Below are positions 6,762 through 13,097 of a stretch of DNA of 64,000 nucleotides, piece after piece. The DNA comes from Collimonas fungivorans (GTDB lineage: Bacteria; Pseudomonadota; Gammaproteobacteria; Burkholderiales; Burkholderiaceae_D): assembly GCF_001584145.1 (NCBI RefSeq), contig NZ_CP013232.1, positions 3,658,001-3,722,000 on the forward strand, in the 5' to 3' direction. The notes beneath the pieces were generated by a model. It was not told where the DNA came from, did not search any database, and worked only from the letters and a program-made list of their open reading frames with translations. The first letter of the stretch is position 1; each line of letters begins with the position of its first letter. The position numbers and the translations under genes are program-made.

Positions 6762-9700
6762 TTACCAGGTGTACCGTGCTCCCACGGCAAGCCCCTGATC
6801 CTGGCCATGTGCCGCGATATCTCCGGTGTAGTCGACCAGGACTGCCCAGGCCCCGGCCTGGCGGGCCACCACCCCAAAATTGAGCTGGAGATGATTGGGA
6901 CCGACCTGCGGCCCGCGCACTTCGAATGTCCCGGCCTCGGGAGCGTTGGTGAAGCGGTTTGTAAAATATCCATCGCGGTTGCCGAATGCGCGCTGCACCA
7001 GGATGCGGGCATGCGGAGTCCAGCTGGTGGGATTCACGGATTCTTTCGAAACCAGGGTAAACGTCTTGGCCAGCTGCAGCCCGGCGCCGACCCGGGTATC
7101 GGTCACCTGGTCGGCATGCACTGACAGTGCGATAGCCGGATCCGTGGCCTGGTCGCGGAAATCGACGCCTGACAGGCGCACTACATCAATGGCCGGCAGG
7201 ATCGGCTGCCACACCCATCCTCGCTGGTCTTGCAGGGTCCAGCCGTGCTCCACATGCAGCGACAAGGCGTTGCCGCTGTTGCGCGCCTGGGCTTGTGCGG
7301 AAAAAGGCAGTTGCGAGGCGCTCAAGTCAACCGAGCGCGTGGCGGTGCTGGACAGATGCGTCGCTCCGGCAGAGGCGTCCAGGTAATGGCGGTCGGTTGC
7401 GTAGCGCAGGTAAAGGCGGCCGTCGATGGCGTTGGTTTGCCCGCGGTAGCCGTTGCCGACGCCGTTCACCGAAAGCGTGCCGTAACCGAGCGAGCCGCCC
7501 CAGGTCAGGCGCTCGCCGGCCCGCCGGTCCAGGCCCAGCACCAGTCCTGAGCTGTCTTGCCGCCAGGCCGACATCTGGTCCTGTCCGCTCAGGTGTCCGT
7601 AGTGACCGAACACACGGCCCCAAAGATTGGTGTCGCTCGCCGGAGCATCAGGTTTCGCAACGGGGTCGTCGCTGCCGCCCAGATAGCTGAGCATGCTGGA
7701 GGCGTCGACGGCATGGCCAGGTCCGCCGGAATTGAGCGGCATCGCTGCTGCAATGGCAGCCGTACCCTGCCGCTCGGCGGCGCGGTCGGTCGAACGCAAG
7801 TGCTGGGTCAGGGCCGCGCCGAAGTCGTTGATCAGATATAGCGAGGCGGTCCGCTGGGCGGCATAACCGGCGCCTTCGATCTGTTGCCGGGCCTGCGCCG
7901 CCTGGGCATTGGTGGAAAACTGCAATCCGCCCAGCAGCGGCGCCAGCGCCGAGCCGCTTTGCTGGGAAGCGGAGCTGAGGGCGTTGCCCAGGCCGCAGCC
8001 TGCGCGGTTGCAGAACGCGGACTTGCCGAGAAACGCTTCGTCGGCGCTGAGTGAAATGCCGTCATCCTTCTGGGACACGTGGAAACTGATCACGGAATCG
8101 TCGAAAGGATGAAAGGCATCCGTGGCGGGGTTGACATCGTAGCCGGCCACGGGCTGGCCTTGCGCATCGGCGCGGACCAGGTGCGCGAAGCGGTTAACCA
8201 CGATGTTTACATTGGCGGGAGCCAGGCCATTCTTTTGCGCCTGCTGCAGCTGCGCCCGGAAGCCGGAAGAATAGCCGACCAAAGCGTACGATTGAGCGGT
8301 GCGATAAAAGCCGGGAGTCATATGCAGGGCAAGTTGCGCCGTACTGGAACGGATACTCAGCGCACTCATGGAAGTATAGCTGCCGCCATCGTAGAGGCCG
8401 AATCGTAACAAGGCAGGCTGCCCGGCCTGGCCAGGCGCAATATCGAAGGCCAGCGCCGAATAGTCATTCAATCGGGGATTGCCGCTCCAGTCGATCCCTT
8501 TTCCGGTCGGATGCAGGACGGCGCGATCCATGAAATTCATGCGCGCCCACAGCTGGGACTCACCGAGCTGGCCTTCACCTTCAAGGGCGCTGCGCCCGTA
8601 AAATGTGTTGACCGGGATGTCAAGGATGCCGCCTCGCAGATGCAGGGCGCTGTCCTGCATTACCAGCGCATCCATCGCGGTATGTATTCCCTTGGGCAGG
8701 GTCCATTGGGAGTTTACCAAGGTCATGAAGCCAAATGAATCGCCGGTCGATATGCCCGACGTGTCGATCAGCGGCGTCGCGCTATATTTTACGAAGGCCC
8801 GGATTGCCTTGTTGTAGTCTGAATTCGGATCGGCGCGCTGGCTCTTGGCTTCATCAGGATCATATTGGCTGGGGTCGTTGTAGACGGCATTCAGGCCCTG
8901 CGTGAGCGCCTTGACCCGGTCGGCCGGGCTCATTGCGTTGTATATGCTCCGTTCCTGGTCAACCAGGTCGATCAGGTAGGGCACGCCGCTCAGGGCCGGA
9001 GCGGATCCCTTGGGTAAATAAGCTCCCAGGAGATTCCAGTTGGCCAGCCAGCCGACCAGCGTCGTATCTATCTTTTTAGCGGCAGGGTCATACTTGTTGG
9101 CGTAGTTCGGATTGATGTTGCCAGACAATGCCTGCCCCGTTATGGTTACAGAGTCTACGGTCGTTTCAGGCGTATGCTGGGTGACGAATCCGGTGTTGTA
9201 GACATCGTCCTTGGGATAGGCCTTGTACTGTTTCGGATTGGCACAGTCCGGGTGGCACCAGAACACAGACGGACTTTTGCCGGCGGCCGGATCGAATAAC
9301 CTGGCATATGCGTTGCCATGGTCGCTGAAGGCATCGTCCAGCAACTGAGCGTCCGTGGCGGCAAGGTTGCCGTTGGCGATCGCTTTCAGAAAATACTGGT
9401 AGAAAGAAGTGTTCCGGCTGGAATCCAGATAGCTATCATGAGCGCCGGTCATGCCGTGGATGCCAAGAAAGTGACCGCTGTTGATATCGCCAGGATTAGG
9501 CTGGTCGAGGTTCGAAAAGGCGCGCACCGCGCCGCCCGCAAACATCATGGTGCAGGCCGAGATGCAGTAGCCGGAGAAGACTGTCTTCAGGCCCTGGCGC
9601 CGCGCCAGGTCGCCAACGTCGTAACCGCCGGTTACGGAGCCGCCGTTCGAATTGCGCATCACCAGCGTATCGATGACCCGTCCCTGGACGCGCAGCCGGG

Positions 9701-9857
9701 CCAGGTAGTCCGCCAGCACGTAGCCATCCGAAAACACCACGTCGCCCGACAGGAACACCTGGTTCCCGTGCACATGCATGTCCATCGCATAGGCATGGTG
9801 TAGGCCCGCCTCCATGCCCAGCGCCCCCAAAATGGCCAGCAACAGCTTGTATTTCAT
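6762..9857 (-). CDS. Autotransporter with ClpP/SppA-like serine protease passenger domain
   Basis: A 1031-residue protein. The ATG at 9857 is preferred because a signal peptide starts there (MKYKLLLAILGALG, cleavage near residue 24) with GAGGG upstream; the frame extends 37 codons further without sense. Residues 27-140 look like the ClpP/crotonase-fold periplasmic group (COG3904): SNGGSVTGGYDVG gives a glycine-rich oxyanion loop near 70-78 and GYCISACTMMFAGG places a nucleophile-like Ser100 between two Cys; a His follows at 129 or 134. The middle 600 residues are unassigned. From about 760 to the C-terminal Trp there is an autotransporter beta-barrel (LWGRVFGHYG, GLVLGLDRR, alternating strands, ending ARYTW). 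Outer-membrane location is expected. The fold assignment is by motif only. Confidence 0.8.
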   Translation of the reverse strand: MKYKLLLAILGALGMEAGLHHAYAMDMHVHGNQVFLSGDVVFSDGYVLADYLARLRVQGRVIDTLVMRNSNGGSVTGGYDVGDLARRQGLKTVFSGYCISACTMMFAGGAVRAFSNLDQPNPGDINSGHFLGIHGMTGAHDSYLDSSRNTSFYQYFLKAIANGNLAATDAQLLDDAFSDHGNAYARLFDPAAGKSPSVFWCHPDCANPKQYKAYPKDDVYNTGFVTQHTPETTVDSVTITGQALSGNINPNYANKYDPAAKKIDTTLVGWLANWNLLGAYLPKGSAPALSGVPYLIDLVDQERSIYNAMSPADRVKALTQGLNAVYNDPSQYDPDEAKSQRADPNSDYNKAIRAFVKYSATPLIDTSGISTGDSFGFMTLVNSQWTLPKGIHTAMDALVMQDSALHLRGGILDIPVNTFYGRSALEGEGQLGESQLWARMNFMDRAVLHPTGKGIDWSGNPRLNDYSALAFDIAPGQAGQPALLRFGLYDGGSYTSMSALSIRSSTAQLALHMTPGFYRTAQSYALVGYSSGFRAQLQQAQKNGLAPANVNIVVNRFAHLVRADAQGQPVAGYDVNPATDAFHPFDDSVISFHVSQKDDGISLSADEAFLGKSAFCNRAGCGLGNALSSASQQSGSALAPLLGGLQFSTNAQAAQARQQIEGAGYAAQRTASLYLINDFGAALTQHLRSTDRAAERQGTAAIAAAMPLNSGGPGHAVDASSMLSYLGGSDDPVAKPDAPASDTNLWGRVFGHYGHLSGQDQMSAWRQDSSGLVLGLDRRAGERLTWGGSLGYGTLSVNGVGNGYRGQTNAIDGRLYLRYATDRHYLDASAGATHLSSTATRSVDLSASQLPFSAQAQARNSGNALSLHVEHGWTLQDQRGWVWQPILPAIDVVRLSGVDFRDQATDPAIALSVHADQVTDTRVGAGLQLAKTFTLVSKESVNPTSWTPHARILVQRAFGNRDGYFTNRFTNAPEAGTFEVRGPQVGPNHLQLNFGVVARQAGAWAVLVDYTGDIAAHGQDQGLAVGARYTW

Positions 9858-9898
9858 ACCCTCTATCCCCTCACGTGTATACCAGTGTCCTAACGTCC

Positions 9899-9917
9899 CC
9901 ACTAGAGATGCCCGTCC
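9899..9917 (-). repeat. 19-base tag, copy B
   Basis: Identical to copy A (6495-6513) on the same strand. It lies 42 bases upstream of the autotransporter start, directly after a terminator-like hairpin. The two copies bracket the autotransporter gene as direct repeats 3.4 kb apart. Confidence 0.75.
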
Positions 9918-9920
9918 AGA

Positions 9921-9945
9921 ATAAAAAAAGGGCCACGCTGCGGCC
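9921..9945 (-). terminator. Terminator-like hairpin in the autotransporter leader
   Basis: On the minus strand GGCCGC-AGC-GTGGCC makes a six-pair stem with one G-T pair, then a C and seven T. It points toward the autotransporter, so it would stop or attenuate transcripts entering that gene. Confidence 0.5.
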
Positions 9946-10003
9946 TCATGATCCCGAAACAGCCTCACAAAAAAACCTGCGCAGGCCTGGCCCCTTTTTT
10001 TAT
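9921..10003. repeat. Inverted repeat with back-to-back A-run and T-run arms
   Basis: ATAAAAAAAGGGCCA at 9921-9935 is mirrored by TGGCCCCTTTTTTTAT at 9988-10003, differing by one extra C, with 52 bases between. Each strand therefore carries a GC stem followed by T7 directed outward: to the left toward the autotransporter and to the right toward the 39-codon ORF and lipoprotease. CCTGCGCAGG at 9976-9985 is a smaller inner palindrome. Confidence 0.6.
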
Positions 10004-10100
10004 CTCGCGGGGCAGGTTAACAAGGCCTGCCGGGACCATCCTCCACAAGAGGGATTTCGCGGCGACTGATTGCTCGCTTCTCAACTATCAATAAGGAGTC

Positions 10101-10220
10101 ATGCATATGTGCGGAAACAGAAAAATGCCAGGTTCGGCAAGAGACGTCTTTGATGCCGGCGGTACGACAGAACCGGCGCCGGCAGTTGAAATGAATGTTT
10201 CTTTCAACTATCAAGGATAG
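10101..10220 (+). CDS. Small ORF (39 aa) coupled to the lipoprotease gene
   Basis: ATG at 10101 follows ATAAGGAGTC, the best Shine-Dalgarno match in this neighbourhood, and the frame closes with TAG at 10218, two bases before the ATG of the next gene. The peptide starts MHMCGNRKMPG and ends MNVSFNYQG; it has one Cys, no transmembrane segment and no family I recognise. The sequence CAACTATCAA precedes both this start and that of the lipoprotease. It may be a leader peptide that couples translation, a small secreted or modified peptide, or a decayed duplicate of a gene start. Strong RBS but unknown product. Confidence 0.45.
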   Translation: MHMCGNRKMPGSARDVFDAGGTTEPAPAVEMNVSFNYQG

Positions 10221-10222
10221 AC

Positions 10223-11986
10223 ATGACAGAACACATCGAACTGAAAGGCAGCCTGGCAGCCGCCACGCTCGCTACCCTGTTTCTTGTCGCCGGCTGCGGC
10301 GACGGCAGCAATACAGGCGCCGACGCCCTGGCAAAACAAAACCAGAATGTGGATGCGATCAAGCCGCCGGCCCAGAGTTCGGCGACCGCCGCCGCTGTCT
10401 CCGGAAAGATCACCTATGACTTTGTGCCCGCGGTCGCCAGCAAGGACCAGCAAGGGCGTTGGCAAGCCAAGCTCGACTATGCAAAAACCGTACAAAAACC
10501 GGCCCGCAATGTCGTGGTCGAACTGATCGACGACAAGACCGGCAAGGTATTGCTGTCGGCCGAAACCGACGTCCAGGGCAGCTATGCGTTCCAGGCGCCG
10601 CTCAATACCGCCGTCCGCGTGCGCGCAAAAGCGCAGATGCTGCGCACAGGCGGCGCCGGGCCAAGCTGGAATTTCGCGGTTCGCGACCACTCGTCGGCAG
10701 GTTATGGTGTATCGACCAACGGCGCCTCTCTGTTTGCCATGGAAAGCGCCTCCTTCAATAGCGGCAAGCAAGCCAGCATCCATGACCTGAACGCTGCTTC
10801 TGGATGGGATGCCACGAAATCGACCTATGCGACATCCCGCTCCGCCGGACCGTTCGCAATTCTCGACACGATCTACAACGCCAGCCATAAAGTACTGGAG
10901 GCCGATAAAAATCTCGCTTTCCCGCCTCTTAACGTCTTCTGGAGTCCGGGCGACACGGATGGCACTTATTTCGGCAGCGAGAGCGGCAAATCCAATTCCA
11001 GAGGCTTGCATATACTCGGCCAGGCAGACGTCGATACCGACGAATACGACGCCGGCGTGATCGCCCATGAATGGGGACACTATTTCCAGGCCAGCTTCTC
11101 TCGCGACGACAGCACTGGCGGCAGCCATGGACAGGGCGACTTGCTCGACATGCGCCTGGCGTTCAGCGAAGGCTGGGGAAATTCGTTTTCCAGCATGGCG
11201 CGCAATGATCCGATGTACGTCGACACCAATGGCAAGAGCCAAGGCAAACGCGCGGTAGTTTTCAAGGTCGACGATATTCCGGCCGACGATCCGAAAGCCT
11301 GGTTTAGCGAAACGGCGGTACAGTCTGTGCTGTATCGCCTGCACCAGTCGCCGGACATCGGTTTCGGCCCTATCTACCAGGCCATGGCGGCGCAGAAGAC
11401 ATCGCCGGCTTTCACCAGCCTGTTTTCATTCGCAGCCTCGCTGCGCGGAAAAATCAATGCGGCCGGCCAAGCCACGCTGGATAGCCTGCTGACTGAGGTC
11501 AATACCATAAACAAGGACAATCTGGACATGTTCGGTTCCAAACAAGCGAACCTTCCAGCGTCTATTATTGCTGCCAACAAGGATTTTGTGCTGCCGGTCT
11601 ACACGCCTCTTGATGTCGGTTTGCAAATCGCGGCCCAGACAGTCGGCAAGGAAAGCACCGCTTGCAACACGACTGCATACGACCCGGGCAACAATTACAA
11701 TAAACTAGGCGTATATCGCTATTTGCGTTTCAGCGTCGCGGAAAAAGGCAAATATCGGCTACGCATCGTTCCCGACCAGGGCCTGGCGCCTTACCTCCAG
11801 CTTTATAGCAAGGGAACGGAACTGGCTGGCGATACCGTCAAAAATCAGCTCAGCGAAGACCCGAATCATCCCGGCACTTATTATGCGAACTATGATTTGC
11901 CGGTGCAAAATGACTACGTAGCCACACTGACCACCGTGGGCGATGCTCCAGGATGCTTTAAGCTCCTGCTCACCCAAGTCAAATGA
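10223..11986 (+). CDS. Putative zinc metalloprotease lipoprotein (HEWGH)
   Basis: A 587-residue lipoprotein: hydrophobic segment and lipobox LVAGC with Cys25 as the lipidated residue. Residues about 50-145 resemble a carboxypeptidase-regulatory-like beta domain. HEWGH at 282-286 supplies two zinc ligands and the catalytic Glu, and SEGWGN near 316 is a suitable third ligand, a gluzincin-like spacing. The last 110 residues resemble a PPC-type beta domain (YRYLRFSVAEKGKYRLRI). The protein is probably anchored in the outer membrane or exposed. RBS AAGGAT is seven bases before the ATG. A secreted partner gene follows after 14 bases. The substrate is unknown; the divergent autotransporter may be functionally related. 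Confidence 0.78.
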   Translation: MTEHIELKGSLAAATLATLFLVAGCGDGSNTGADALAKQNQNVDAIKPPAQSSATAAAVSGKITYDFVPAVASKDQQGRWQAKLDYAKTVQKPARNVVVELIDDKTGKVLLSAETDVQGSYAFQAPLNTAVRVRAKAQMLRTGGAGPSWNFAVRDHSSAGYGVSTNGASLFAMESASFNSGKQASIHDLNAASGWDATKSTYATSRSAGPFAILDTIYNASHKVLEADKNLAFPPLNVFWSPGDTDGTYFGSESGKSNSRGLHILGQADVDTDEYDAGVIAHEWGHYFQASFSRDDSTGGSHGQGDLLDMRLAFSEGWGNSFSSMARNDPMYVDTNGKSQGKRAVVFKVDDIPADDPKAWFSETAVQSVLYRLHQSPDIGFGPIYQAMAAQKTSPAFTSLFSFAASLRGKINAAGQATLDSLLTEVNTINKDNLDMFGSKQANLPASIIAANKDFVLPVYTPLDVGLQIAAQTVGKESTACNTTAYDPGNNYNKLGVYRYLRFSVAEKGKYRLRIVPDQGLAPYLQLYSKGTELAGDTVKNQLSEDPNHPGTYYANYDLPVQNDYVATLTTVGDAPGCFKLLLTQVK

Positions 11987-12000
11987 AAGGGAGAACAATC

Positions 12001-12537
12001 ATGAACATCAAAAACATCCTGGGCAATAGCATGTTGGTCCTTGCAACCGTTGCCTGCCATGCGCAAAGCACTGTCGCCAAACCGCTGCAGCCCGTTGTTC
12101 CTGGCAAGGCAGCTGCGAAAAGCCAGCAGCCCGACAGTAAAATCGGCGCGCCGGTCAGCGTTGAACTGGTATCCAGCGGCGCCACCAGCAAGAACGTCAC
12201 GTTGCCGGTGCAGCTGCAATTCAAGACCGACCAGCCCAACACCCCGCTGCAGGTGGAATACCGCGGCAATGACGGCTTGTCGCTTGTCACTCTCGGCACC
12301 GCTACGCTGATCAGCAACCAGCAAGGAATCGTCACCGATACGCCGAACGTGCGGGCAGCGGCTGACGGCGTGTACGACCTGAACGTGTTCGTCACGGTCG
12401 GCGAACGCACACGGGCAGTATCGATTCCGGTCACCGTGGGCAATGCCAAACCTGTGAAGAAAGCTGCGGGCAAGGCCATGCGCACGCCGCAAGGCGAAGA
12501 CCTGACGATCATGCCGGCACAAGAGAAGTCGCACTGA
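12001..12537 (+). CDS. Secreted hypothetical protein, partner of the lipoprotease
   Basis: 178 residues with an N-terminal signal peptide (MNIKNILGNSMLVLATVACHA). A Cys at residue 19 is followed by HAQ, so simple secretion is more likely than lipidation, though VACHA could be read as a weak lipobox. The mature part is rich in Thr, Val and Asn with alternating hydrophobic residues, as in a beta-sandwich, and ends in a basic, flexible tail. GGGAGA precedes the ATG; 14 bases separate it from the lipoprotease, so the two are probably co-transcribed. I do not recognise the family; inhibitor, chaperone or substrate of the protease are all possible. Confidence 0.6.
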   Translation: MNIKNILGNSMLVLATVACHAQSTVAKPLQPVVPGKAAAKSQQPDSKIGAPVSVELVSSGATSKNVTLPVQLQFKTDQPNTPLQVEYRGNDGLSLVTLGTATLISNQQGIVTDTPNVRAAADGVYDLNVFVTVGERTRAVSIPVTVGNAKPVKKAAGKAMRTPQGEDLTIMPAQEKSH

Positions 12538-12552
12538 ACGGCGACGAACCGT

Positions 12553-12587
12553 GCCGGGGATTGATGCACCGCCGATCAATCCCCGGC
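12553..12587. terminator. Perfect 13-bp hairpin between convergent genes
   Basis: GCCGGGGATTGAT at 12553-12565 pairs exactly with ATCAATCCCCGGC at 12575-12587 over a nine-base loop. It lies between the ends of two convergent genes and would serve both, but no T run follows on either strand. Confidence 0.65.
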
Positions 12588-12602
12588 GAAATTCATCAGC
12601 GC

Positions 12603-13010
12603 CTACTCAGGCGGCCGGATGGCAGCAGGCGCGGTTTCATGGGTGTATGGTGAGACCGACGCAGGCCTTGGCTCTCTCCCTCGCAACAGGTATCCCCGCT
12701 CCGCCTTCTCCACGCTTTCCAGGCCGGTACCCTGCAATAATCTGGCAAATGCTTCCGTAAGCGGGAAATTTCCTTCCAGGCCCGGGCTGCATTTGTTCCG
12801 CACCGACTCTGGCGCATAAGCAATCGAAATGCCTGCCGTCGCGGCAAACAGGGCCAGCTTCTGGCTCAAGGGCCCGGCTGCGATGGCGTAGCTGCGCCCG
12901 GCTTCAAAACCGGCGGCAGGCAGCACGCTGGTCACGCGCATCGATAGAGCCGCCGCCAGCAGCAAACCCCACACCTTGATAGTCGCATGTCGTGCGCGTT
13001 GGAAGGTCAT
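12603..13010 (-). CDS. Orphan STN (secretin/TonB short N-terminal) domain protein
   Basis: A 135-residue protein with a signal peptide-like start (KVWGLLLAAALSM) and then one STN signalling domain at about residues 38-112: YAIAAGPLSQKLALFAATAG, ISIAYAPE, FPLTEAFARLLQGTGLE, GYLLRG. The same landmarks occur in the N-terminal domain of the TonB receptor just upstream (YSIAGGKLNQALAVFAVKAG, VAEALARLLNGTGLE). No plug or barrel follows; the protein stops after a Pro-rich tail. It is last in a sigma-FecR-receptor cluster, 88 bases after the receptor. It may be a remnant of a duplicated receptor or a free periplasmic domain that binds the FecR-like protein. Confidence 0.8.
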   Translation of the reverse strand: MTFQRARHATIKVWGLLLAAALSMRVTSVLPAAGFEAGRSYAIAAGPLSQKLALFAATAGISIAYAPESVRNKCSPGLEGNFPLTEAFARLLQGTGLESVEKAERGYLLRGREPRPASVSPYTHETAPAAIRPPE

Positions 13011-13097
13011 GCCATGTATTCTCTTGTTTGCTCATCGCTAAAGCACCCTTACTTGATTGCCCCGCGAAACAGGAAAAAAGGCCAGGATTTTCCGAAG

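Noticed and set aside
9858..9968. 37-codon N-terminal extension of the autotransporter
   Set aside because: It reads through the hairpin and tag; the signal peptide and RBS place the start at 9857.
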